DNA of 44,776 nt from Zoogloeaceae bacterium (GTDB lineage Bacteria > Pseudomonadota > Gammaproteobacteria > Burkholderiales > Rhodocyclaceae), in NCBI GenBank assembly GCA_031287525.1, contig JAITSU010000058.1, positions 1 through 44,776 on the forward strand, given 5' to 3'. Below the pieces are notes generated by a model that saw only the letters and a program-made list of their open reading frames with translations, did no database searches and was not told the DNA's origin. This document shows, in pieces, positions 1 through 7,584 of this stretch; position 1 is the first letter of the stretch, and each line of letters opens with the position of its first letter. Position numbers and translations under genes: made by a program.

Positions 1-472
1 GCATCGCCCTGGATGACAGCGGGTTCAGGACGGCCTGTCCGGGAGCGAACAGGATGCTGTCGTTGATTTCGATGGTGACGCCCCGGCTGGTCTCGATGAC
101 CCGCACCTTGCCCTGTTCGATCAAGGGCGCCATGACCTCGAGCAGTCCCCGGGCCACGTTGCGCATTTTGTCCCGGCGCTGCTGCTTTTCGATTTCCGCC
201 TGTTTCGCTGCCTGATTTACCGCCGGCTTGGGTTTCTGTATCCTGGGGATCGGCGGGACCATCACAACCGGCAGGGGTGTCGAACTGTTGACCTCGATGT
301 TGCGGAACGCCAGCGTCATCGAATCGCTGAGAACCCGATACTTGCCTTCGTTGACCGTGGAAAGGGCGTACATGACGACGAAGAAGGCGAACAGCAAGGT
401 GATGAAATCCGCATAGGACACCAGCCAGCGTTCGTGGTTGTCGGGATCCTCTCTTCTTCGACGACGCGCCAT
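1..472 (-). CDS. motD: Flagellar motor stator protein MotD (MotB family), 3' end outside the window
   Basis: This is the peptidoglycan-anchoring subunit of a sodium- or proton-driven flagellar stator, partner of MotC. The visible 157 residues start with a basic stretch (MARRRRR), followed by the single transmembrane helix with the conserved ion-binding Asp in SYADFITLLFAFF, then a proline-rich linker and the beginning of the OmpA-like domain (FAPGQA). The start is at 472, two bases after the motC stop, which indicates translational coupling. The rest of the OmpA-like peptidoglycan-binding domain lies beyond base 1. MotD rather than MotB is chosen because it follows fliA-motC, the usual arrangement in Pseudomonas and betaproteobacteria, and because a separate motAB pair is present further right. 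Confidence 0.9.
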   Translation of the reverse strand, partial: MARRRRREDPDNHERWLVSYADFITLLFAFFVVMYALSTVNEGKYRVLSDSMTLAFRNIEVNSSTPLPVVMVPPIPRIQKPKPAVNQAAKQAEIEKQQRRDKMRNVARGLLEVMAPLIEQGKVRVIETSRGVTIEINDSILFAPGQAVLNPLSSRAM

Positions 473-474
473 GG

Positions 475-1215
475 CTAGAAAATGTATCCCTGCAAGCGGC
501 TTTCGATGATGCGCGGATTATCGCCGTTGGCGATGCCGACCAGGCCATCGACGATCATTTCGCGCCGGACGACGAGACGGCCGATGTACGCCTTGATCTT
601 GTTCGACATTGGCAGGAAGACCAGGTTGGCCAGGCCGACGCCGTAGATCGTCGCGACAAAGGCCACGGCGATGCCCGCCCCGAGTTTCGATGGGTCGGAA
701 AGATTTTCCATGACGTGGATCAGTCCGAGCACCGCGCCGAGAATGCCGATCGTCGGCGAATAGCCTCCCGCAGATTCCCAGATGCGCGCGCCCATCCTGA
801 GTTCGCGTTCGTAGGTATTGATGTCGACTTCGAGCACTTCGCGCAATCGATCCGGTTCGGCGCCGTCGACCAGCAACTGCAACCCCTTGCGCGCGAAATC
901 ATCCCTCGCCTGACCCATGATATTTTCCAGCGCCAGCAGGCCCTCGCGCCGGGAAAGTTGACTCCATCCGCTGATCTGCCTGATCAGTTGCAAGTGATCA
1001 ACCGGCGGCGGAACCCAGACCCAGCGGAGCATGCGCACGCCGCGCACGAAGGTGGCATAAGGGCTCTGCAACATGACCGCCCCCAGAGTTCCGCCGAGCA
1101 CGATCAACAAGGCCGTCGGCTGGAATAGCGAGCTGATGTCTCCGCCTTCGAGCACCTGTCCGCCGATGATTGCGACAAGGCCCATCAGCAGGCCGAGGAT
1201 GCTGATTTTATCCAT
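475..1215 (-). CDS. motC: Flagellar motor stator protein MotC (MotA/TolQ/ExbB family)
   Basis: This is the multi-pass stator subunit that transmits ion flow to the rotor protein FliG. It has 246 residues. The start MDKISILGLLMG at 1215 is chosen over an upstream in-frame ATG at 1263 because it lies one base after the fliA stop and begins directly with the first membrane helix. Four helices are expected: two near the N-terminus (residues about 5-50) and two after residue 150, around SAGGYSPTIGILGAVLGLIH and AFVATIYGVGLANL, which match the conserved MotA/ExbB helices 3 and 4. The cytoplasmic loop between them carries the charged FliG-contact region. It forms one operon with fliA and motD. Confidence 0.93.
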   Translation of the reverse strand: MDKISILGLLMGLVAIIGGQVLEGGDISSLFQPTALLIVLGGTLGAVMLQSPYATFVRGVRMLRWVWVPPPVDHLQLIRQISGWSQLSRREGLLALENIMGQARDDFARKGLQLLVDGAEPDRLREVLEVDINTYERELRMGARIWESAGGYSPTIGILGAVLGLIHVMENLSDPSKLGAGIAVAFVATIYGVGLANLVFLPMSNKIKAYIGRLVVRREMIVDGLVGIANGDNPRIIESRLQGYIF

Positions 1216-1216
1216 T

Positions 1217-1957
1217 CTATCTGACTCTCTTCCCGGTCTCGGAATCCTCAAAGAGCCGCGCACGCAAGCGGATGACGGCCTCCGAATGTATCTGGCTCAC
1301 CCGCGATTCCGACACACCCATGATTTCTCCGATTTCACGCAGATTGAGATCCTGTTCATAATACAGAGACATCATCAGTTTTTCCCGCTCGGGAAGCAAC
1401 TTGATTCCCTGCGCGAGCGCCTTCTTCAGGCCCCGGCCTTTCAGAATTTTGTAGGGATCCCCGTCATTGTCGGAAAAATGTCGGTCCAGGAAATCTTCAC
1501 CCTCCCCATCCTCATCGGCCAGATCTTCGAGCGAGACTATCTGGTGTCCCCGTCCGTCCTGCAACATTTTCTGATACTCGGCCAGAGAGACGCCCAGCGC
1601 CGTGGCGATTTCATTCTCCGAAGGCGGACGCCCCAATGCCTGCTCAAGTCGGGAAATGGCCTGCTCAATCCGTCGTAACTCCCGGCGCAGACTGCGTGGG
1701 AGCCAGTCGTTCTCGCGCAGTCCATCGAGCATCGCGCCACGCACGCGTTGCATCGCGTAGGTTTCGAACTGTGCGCCCATCCCTGCCTCGAACCGGTCGA
1801 TGGCGTCGAGCAGCCCGATCATGCCGTTCTGCACCAGATCGTCGACCTGAACGCTGTGCGGGAGACGAGCCATCAGGTGATAGGCGATACGCTTTACGAG
1901 AGGAGCGAAGCGCTGTACCAATTGATCTTTGTTGAACTGACCTGCAGCGTTGTACAT
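1217..1957 (-). CDS. fliA: RNA polymerase sigma factor for flagellar operons (sigma-28, FliA)
   Basis: FliA directs transcription of late flagellar and chemotaxis genes. The 246-residue protein has region 2 (LVQNGMIGLLDAIDRFE, then FETYAMQRVRGAMLDGLR), region 3 (GRPPSENEIATALGVSL) and region 4 with the helix-turn-helix NLREIGEIMGVSESRVSQIH. Length and domain order match the sigma-28 family (E. coli 239 residues). The gene lies between flhG (12-bp gap) and motC (1-bp gap). No flgM anti-sigma gene is visible in the window. Confidence 0.96.
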   Translation of the reverse strand: MYNAAGQFNKDQLVQRFAPLVKRIAYHLMARLPHSVQVDDLVQNGMIGLLDAIDRFEAGMGAQFETYAMQRVRGAMLDGLRENDWLPRSLRRELRRIEQAISRLEQALGRPPSENEIATALGVSLAEYQKMLQDGRGHQIVSLEDLADEDGEGEDFLDRHFSDNDGDPYKILKGRGLKKALAQGIKLLPEREKLMMSLYYEQDLNLREIGEIMGVSESRVSQIHSEAVIRLRARLFEDSETGKRVR

Positions 1958-1969
1958 GTTTCGTGTTGC

Positions 1970-2857
1970 TCAGGCGTAAATGGCGACCGGATTGATCTGC
2001 TTGCTTGAGTGTAACAGGTGTAGAACGAATTGTTCGAGCCCTCTGAATTCTCCGTCGGACAATCGCCAATTCAGCAGATCGTTGGCCAGAACACGGCATG
2101 CCTTTGCCGCCGGTGATTCCGGATACAAGCCGCCCACCGGTTGGCGCAACGCAGCCGCCTGCGGCATGTGTTCGTCCTGCGGAATACATCCGGCAAACTC
2201 CAGGCGCGCAAATCGTCGTCTATGCGTCACATCCGCGATGTTGCCAAAGATCGCACGACCCTCTTCCACGCCACGCACGCCGTTGACCAGCACGCGATAA
2301 TTGTGCATGTCATAGCCCAGGCTCACTTTCTTGATCAGGGCGTAGGCCTCGGTGATCGATGCAGGCGTCGGCGCCATCACGATCACGGTATCGTGTGCGG
2401 CCAGCCCGAGCGGCGAAAAGCCGAGCGGATAATCGTTGGAGGTGTCGACCAGAATCACATCCGGCGGTTCGTCCAGCGCGCAAAGTCCTGCGAGCAACGC
2501 CTGACCCTGCGCTTCGTTCAACTTCCCGATCTGCCTGACCGCATCGGCTGCAGGCAACACCTGAATTCCCGGAGCGACACTCAGCAAGACATCAGCGATG
2601 GGCTTCTTGCGATCGATGACGTGCGACAGGTCATAGCGCGCGGTCGCGCCAAAGCAGGAGGCGATGTCCCTGCGTCCGGCATTCTCGTCGAAGACCAGCA
2701 CAGACTTGCCTTGCTGCGCCAGACAGTCGGCGACATTGGCGACCAGCAGACTTTTCCCGGTTCCCTGACTGCCAGCGGCAAAGCTGACGACGCGCAGGCA
2801 TTCACGAGCGAACAGGCGCCGTAATCCGGCCGCTTGATCGGCATATTGTTCAGACAC
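1970..2857 (-). CDS. flhG: Flagellar number regulator FlhG/FleN (MinD-like ATPase)
   Basis: FlhG limits flagellar number and works with the GTPase FlhF. The 295-residue protein begins with a short basic/aromatic segment that in the family activates FlhF (AAGLRRLFA), followed by the ATPase fold: P-loop at residues about 27-36 (AGSQGTGKS), a VLVFDEN strand, and IILVDTSND-like switch II (DVILVDTSNDYPLG). The usual deviant Walker A motif is KGGxxGKT; here the signature lysine position is occupied by Ser (SQGTGKS), although the P-loop GTGKS is present. The gene overlaps flhF by 8 bases. Family assignment is secure from the position between flhF and fliA. Confidence 0.88.
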   Translation of the reverse strand: MSEQYADQAAGLRRLFARECLRVVSFAAGSQGTGKSLLVANVADCLAQQGKSVLVFDENAGRRDIASCFGATARYDLSHVIDRKKPIADVLLSVAPGIQVLPAADAVRQIGKLNEAQGQALLAGLCALDEPPDVILVDTSNDYPLGFSPLGLAAHDTVIVMAPTPASITEAYALIKKVSLGYDMHNYRVLVNGVRGVEEGRAIFGNIADVTHRRRFARLEFAGCIPQDEHMPQAAALRQPVGGLYPESPAAKACRVLANDLLNWRLSDGEFRGLEQFVLHLLHSSKQINPVAIYA

Positions 2858-4166
2858 GGCGGCCCCCGACCGCAGCAGCGCCCGGAGCGCTGGCGAACAC
2901 CATCCGGGACTCGACGTCGTCCAACCGGTGCGGCGACGATTCGGGCAAATCCCTGAACGCTCGATGCATCAGGTAAACCCGGTTGGGCAGATGCAGATCC
3001 TCGGGCACGCGCTGCCCGTTGGAAACATAATGCAATGGCAGACGATGCCGGATGATCACATCCAGCGAAGGGGCCAGACTCGCCGCCTCGTCCACCTTGC
3101 TCAGGATACCCCCGGCGATATCCACTCCACCGTAGGCGCGCACGATGTCGTCCTGCGTGTCGCCGCATTTCGTGGCGTCCAACAGCAGCAAGCGATTGAC
3201 CCCGCTATGCCCGAACATGGCAATCTGTTCCTCGACCATCCTGTCGCGCTGGCTCATGCCGATGGTATCGATAAGCACTATATGCATGCGACGCAGGCTG
3301 GCGAGCATCTGCTGCAAATCCTCGGCATCTTTCACCATGTAGACCGGCACGCCGAGAATCCGCCCGTAGCTCCGTAATTGCTCATGTGCGCCGATCCGAT
3401 AAAAGTCCGTGGTAATCAGCGCTACCTTGTTGGCTCCATGGTTCAGCACGCAACGCGTGGCCAGCTTGGCCGTGGTGGTGGTTTTGCCGACGCCCGTCGG
3501 CCCGACCAGAGCGTAAACACCGCCGCGATTGATGATGTCGTTTTCGCTGTCGATGGTCAGCAGGGAACGATCGGCAACGGCCTTGGCCCAGCCCATCGCC
3601 TTCGCGGTATTGAGTTCCAGCGGCAGACCGGCCAGCAGTTCGCGCGCCAGCTGTGGGGAAAAACCGGCGGCCAACATCTGGCGAAGAATTTCCGCCTTGA
3701 CGGGCTCGGAACGCGCTTTTTCGCCCCAGGCGACTCCGGCCAGTTGTTGTTCGACCATCTTGCGCAGGGAGCGAATCTCCTCCATGACCTCGGCGGGAAT
3801 GATTTCCGCTTGCCGTGACGCTGAAACTGTTTCCGTGCGTTCGGAGCGTTCGAGACGCGGCATGGGACGCGGCGCCAGCGGCGGCGGAACATTTTCCCGC
3901 GCAACGGACCTGGTCCTGGCCGCAGGTCGCATAGCGGAAGCTGCGGCCGACAATTGCACCGTGTAGTCGTCACTTGGACGCGATACCTTTTCCTGCCTCT
4001 CTGCTGGAACGAGCATGTCCATGTCGCGCGCGGCCACCGCCATGATTTCAACCCCCTCATGAGTGGCGCGATTAGACAGGATAATGGCATCCGGACCGAG
4101 CAATTCCTTGACTTTACGCAAGGCATCCCTGGCCGACGAAGCGACGAATTTCTTGATGACGCTCAT
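2850..4166 (-). CDS. flhF: Flagellar biosynthesis SRP-type GTPase FlhF
   Basis: FlhF marks the cell pole for flagellar assembly. The 438-residue protein has an N-terminal variable domain (residues 1-150, containing GPDAIILSNR), an N domain, then the G domain with P-loop ALVGPTGVGKTTTTAKLA, TTDFYRIGAHEQLRSYG and DTIGMSQRD (G3), followed by the G4/G5 region (SKVDEAASL). Its start codon overlaps the flhA stop as ATGA (4163-4166), and its end overlaps flhG, so the three proteins are translated as a coupled set. The presence of FlhF and FlhG suggests polar flagellation, which is an inference from the family. Confidence 0.95.
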   Translation of the reverse strand: MSVIKKFVASSARDALRKVKELLGPDAIILSNRATHEGVEIMAVAARDMDMLVPAERQEKVSRPSDDYTVQLSAAASAMRPAARTRSVARENVPPPLAPRPMPRLERSERTETVSASRQAEIIPAEVMEEIRSLRKMVEQQLAGVAWGEKARSEPVKAEILRQMLAAGFSPQLARELLAGLPLELNTAKAMGWAKAVADRSLLTIDSENDIINRGGVYALVGPTGVGKTTTTAKLATRCVLNHGANKVALITTDFYRIGAHEQLRSYGRILGVPVYMVKDAEDLQQMLASLRRMHIVLIDTIGMSQRDRMVEEQIAMFGHSGVNRLLLLDATKCGDTQDDIVRAYGGVDIAGGILSKVDEAASLAPSLDVIIRHRLPLHYVSNGQRVPEDLHLPNRVYLMHRAFRDLPESSPHRLDDVESRMVFASAPGAAAVGGRRV

Positions 4167-6274
4167 GCTTTACTCCCAATGATCGCGGTGACCTTGATGG
4201 TCTTGTTTTCCGGCACTTCCGCATGGGCCAGCACCTTGAGTTGAGATATGCCCCGTCGCAGGAAACGCGACAGTAGCGTGCGCAAATTCCCCGAAACCAG
4301 AAGCACGGCCGGTAAACCAAGCGCTTCCTGCCGCTGGGTAGCCGCCACGGTTTCGCGCACCAGCGTGTCGGCAAGACTCGGTTCGATGCTTGCTCCATCT
4401 CCGCCCCCGGAAATGGCCTGAACAAGAATGCGTTCGAGTTGCGGATCGAGCGACATGACCTGCATCTCGTCGCCCTCCGGATAAAGTTGCTGAACGATCG
4501 AACGGCCGAGCGCGATGCGTACCTGTGCGGTCAGCGCCTCCACGTCTTGCGTGCGCGGCGCCCATTCGGCCAGGGTTTCGATGATGGAACGCATGTCCCG
4601 GATGTCGATGCCTTCTTCGAGGAAATTTTGCAGTACCTTCTGCAGAACACCGAGCGGAAGAACCTTCACCAGGTCCTCGACCAGCTTGGGCATTTCCTTG
4701 GCCAGATGATCGAGCAAGGCCTGTGTCTCCTGGCGTCCGAGCAGTTCCGCCGCGTGTGACATGATCAAGTGGTTGAGATGGGTAGCCACCACGGTGCTGG
4801 GGTCAACTACGGTATAACCCAGGGCCTGCGCCTGCTCGCGCGCAGTCATGTCGATCCAGGTTGCCGGCAACCCGAAGGCCGGATCTCTGGTCACCGTCCC
4901 CGATAAAGGACCGGCTACACGTCCAGGATTGATCGCCAGCAGGCTGCCGGGGAAAGCCTCGCCTTGCCCGACCTCGACGCCCTTGAGCAGAATCCTGTAG
5001 ACGTTCGGTTTCATTTCAAGGTTGTCGCGGATATGCACAGGCGATACCAGGAACCCGACTTCCTTGGCGAACTTCTTGCGGATCCCGCGAATCCGCCGCA
5101 ACAATTCTCCGTCTTGTGCTTTGTCGACCAGCGGAATCAAGCGGTAGCCCACTTCCAGACCGAGCACATCGAGCGGCGCCACATCATTCCAACTCGCCTC
5201 CTGGGATTCTGCCTGGGTTGTCGCAGCGGTCGGCGGCGCTTTCTTGACCACCTGGATCGGTTTCTCAAGGGCCTGTTTCTTGAATGTCTTCCAGGACAGG
5301 AAACTCAATCCGCTGGCCAACAGCAGGAAAACGAAATTCGGCATCCCAGGGACAAGACCTAACATACCGATGATTGCGCCCGACAAGCCAAGAACCTTCG
5401 GATTGTCGAAGAGCTGCCCGATGAACTGCTCTGACAGATTCTGTCTGTCGCCGACCCGAGTCACGACCATGCCCGCCGCGATGGAAATGATCAACGCCGG
5501 GATCTGGGCCACGAGACCGTCACCAATGGTGAGCAGGGTATAGGTCCTGGCCGCCGTGGACAGATCAAGATCATACTGCAGCATCCCGACGATGAGGCCG
5601 CCGACAACATTGATCAGCATGATCAGGATACCCGCCACCGCATCGCCACGGACGAACTTGGAGGCGCCATCCATCGACCCGAAGAAATCCGCTTCTTCGG
5701 CAATCTCATCGCGGCGCCGACGCGCTTCGTCTTCGCCGATCAGACCGGCGTTGAGATCGGCGTCGATCGCCATCTGCTTGCCGGGCATTGCGTCCAGGGT
5801 AAATCGTGCGGCCACTTCGGCCACCCGGCCCGCACCTTTGGTAATGACCACGAAATTGATGATCACCAGGATGGCGAACACGACGATGCCGACCGCGTAG
5901 TTACCACCGACCAGAAAGTGACCGAAAGCATCGATGACCTGTCCGGCAGCGCCCGGACCGGTATGTCCTTCGAGCAGAACGACGCGGGTTGAGGCCACGT
6001 TGAGCGACAGGCGCAGCAAGGTGGTAATCAACAGCACCGTCGGAAAAACCGAGAAATCGAGGGGCTTCATGACATTGATCGCGACCAGCATGACGATGAT
6101 CGAGATCGCGATGTTGAAGGTAAAAAACAGGTCGAGCAGGAAGGGCGGCAGCGGCAGCACCATCATCGACATGACCAGCATGATCAGCAGCGGACCGGCA
6201 AGCTGCTGCAAACCGATACGGTCGATTAAATTCTGCAGGTTTGCGCTTATGCTGGCGCTGGCGCTAGTAGCCAT
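4163..6274 (-). CDS. flhA: Flagellar type III export gate protein FlhA
   Basis: FlhA is the large export-gate protein of the flagellar secretion system. It has 703 residues: about eight membrane helices in residues 25-325 followed by a large cytoplasmic domain. The FHIPEP family signature is present (RFTLDAMPGKQMAIDADL), as is the charged FHIPEP loop after it (DEARRRRDEIAEEADFFGSMDGASKFVRG region). Its length is close to that of E. coli FlhA (692). It overlaps flhB by 11 bases and flhF by 4, consistent with one flhB-flhA-flhF-flhG-fliA-motCD transcription unit. Confidence 0.96.
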   Translation of the reverse strand: MATSASASISANLQNLIDRIGLQQLAGPLLIMLVMSMMVLPLPPFLLDLFFTFNIAISIIVMLVAINVMKPLDFSVFPTVLLITTLLRLSLNVASTRVVLLEGHTGPGAAGQVIDAFGHFLVGGNYAVGIVVFAILVIINFVVITKGAGRVAEVAARFTLDAMPGKQMAIDADLNAGLIGEDEARRRRDEIAEEADFFGSMDGASKFVRGDAVAGILIMLINVVGGLIVGMLQYDLDLSTAARTYTLLTIGDGLVAQIPALIISIAAGMVVTRVGDRQNLSEQFIGQLFDNPKVLGLSGAIIGMLGLVPGMPNFVFLLLASGLSFLSWKTFKKQALEKPIQVVKKAPPTAATTQAESQEASWNDVAPLDVLGLEVGYRLIPLVDKAQDGELLRRIRGIRKKFAKEVGFLVSPVHIRDNLEMKPNVYRILLKGVEVGQGEAFPGSLLAINPGRVAGPLSGTVTRDPAFGLPATWIDMTAREQAQALGYTVVDPSTVVATHLNHLIMSHAAELLGRQETQALLDHLAKEMPKLVEDLVKVLPLGVLQKVLQNFLEEGIDIRDMRSIIETLAEWAPRTQDVEALTAQVRIALGRSIVQQLYPEGDEMQVMSLDPQLERILVQAISGGGDGASIEPSLADTLVRETVAATQRQEALGLPAVLLVSGNLRTLLSRFLRRGISQLKVLAHAEVPENKTIKVTAIIGSKA

Positions 6275-7406
6275 CTATTCCTCCAGGCGCCATGTTCGAG
6301 GGAACAGGGATGTCGCGCGGAGGGCGCGGATAGTTACCACCCTGCCGACGCCATTGGGAAAGCTGATAGACGTAGGCCAGCACCTCCGCCACGGCGGAGT
6401 AGAGCGACGCCGGAATTTCCTGGTCGATTTCGGTGTGGCGATAAAGCGCCCGGGCGAGCGGCGGCGCTTCAAGCAACGGAACACCGTGCTCGGCGCCTAT
6501 CGACCGGATTTTGTGGGCAATCTCACCCATTCCCTTGGCGATCACCTTCGGCGCGCCCATACCGTTCTTGTAAGCCAGCGCCACGGCAAAATGCGTCGGA
6601 TTGGTGACGATCACATCCGCTTCCGGGACCGCGCTCATCATCCGTCGGCGCGCCGCTTCGCGTTGCAAACTGCGAATCCGGCCTTTGACCTCGGGACTGC
6701 CTTCCATTTCCTTGTTTTCGCGCTTGACTTCTTCCTTGCTCATTTTCAACTTGTCATAGAACTGCCAGATCTGGAACGGGACATCGAGCGCCACGATGAT
6801 CGCCATGGACAGGACAATTATCAGGAAGCTGTAATTGATCAGACGTCCTGCGTGCGCCAGTCCGGCATCAACCGACTGGCCCAGCAACATCAGAATTTCT
6901 CCGCGCTCCGACCACAGGACAGAACCCGCCACGCTGCCGATCAACGATGCTTTGGCAAGGCTTTTGACAAGTTCCAGAAGGCCCGACCAGGAAATGACTC
7001 GCGTGAGCCCCTTGAGCGGATTCAGACGCGTGATATCCGGCATCAGTGATTTTGTTGAGAAATTCCAGCTGCCGAGAAAAAACGGGGAAGAGAGCGCCGC
7101 TACGATCAGGGCCACAACGAAGGGACCAAAAGAAACCAGTGCATCGAACGAGATATCGGCAAGCCGCGTCAGCATGGATTGGGGATCGTGCAGAACTTCC
7201 CTGTCGAAACTCAGGCCACGTCTCACGATGTCCGATGTACGCTGCATCATCCAGCCTCCGAGCATCCAGAAGGTGCTTGCCGCAACCATCAATGCCAGAA
7301 AAGCGCCGATCTCACGGGAACGGAGAACCTGTCCTTCCTCGCGAGCCTGTTCCAACCGTCTTGATGAGGCAGGTTCTGTTCGTTCGACATCGCTTTCTTC
7401 GGCCAT
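6264..7406 (-). CDS. flhB: Flagellar export switch protein FlhB
   Basis: FlhB is the substrate-specificity switch of the flagellar export gate. The 380-residue protein has four membrane helices in the first 210 residues and a cytoplasmic C domain with the autocleavage motif NPTH in VTNPTHFAVAL. The ATG at 7406 is chosen over an in-frame TTG one codon upstream because it follows GAGGAC at a normal distance. It is the first gene of the leftward flagellar block. The 178-bp gap before it is AT-rich and separates it from cheA, whose transcription is stopped by the terminator at 7530-7560. Confidence 0.95.
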   Translation of the reverse strand: MAEESDVERTEPASSRRLEQAREEGQVLRSREIGAFLALMVAASTFWMLGGWMMQRTSDIVRRGLSFDREVLHDPQSMLTRLADISFDALVSFGPFVVALIVAALSSPFFLGSWNFSTKSLMPDITRLNPLKGLTRVISWSGLLELVKSLAKASLIGSVAGSVLWSERGEILMLLGQSVDAGLAHAGRLINYSFLIIVLSMAIIVALDVPFQIWQFYDKLKMSKEEVKRENKEMEGSPEVKGRIRSLQREAARRRMMSAVPEADVIVTNPTHFAVALAYKNGMGAPKVIAKGMGEIAHKIRSIGAEHGVPLLEAPPLARALYRHTEIDQEIPASLYSAVAEVLAYVYQLSQWRRQGGNYPRPPRDIPVPSNMAPGGIDGY

Positions 7407-7432
7407 CAACAGTCCTCAATGGATTTGGGACT

Positions 7433-7438
7433 ATTATA
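7433..7438 (-). promoter_or_regulatory. Possible -10 element upstream of flhB
   Basis: A perfect TATAAT on the minus strand lies 27 bases before the flhB start, in a very AT-rich stretch (7431-7500). No convincing TTGACA is found 16-18 bases further upstream, so this is only a possible sigma-70 promoter. No sigma-28 or sigma-54 consensus was recognised here. Confidence 0.25.
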
Positions 7439-7529
7439 TAAAAAAACTTTAAAAAAGAAAGAGGTATGAGACTTTATTAAGATCAATTCTACAAGTAGTG
7501 CAAGATTGCAACAACGTTTCCAAAAGACG

Positions 7530-7560
7530 AAAAAAAAGACAGGAAGCCAGGGCTTCCTGT
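7530..7560 (-). terminator. Rho-independent terminator of the cheV-cheV-cheY-cheZ-cheA operon
   Basis: A perfect 10-bp stem (ACAGGAAGCC and GGCTTCCTGT, 7539-7548 and 7551-7560) with a 2-base loop is followed on the minus strand by one base and then eight T (7530-7537). It lies 24 bases after the cheA stop and separates the chemotaxis operon from flhB. Confidence 0.9.
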
Positions 7561-7584
7561 CTATCTACTTGATTTTATTTGGAA

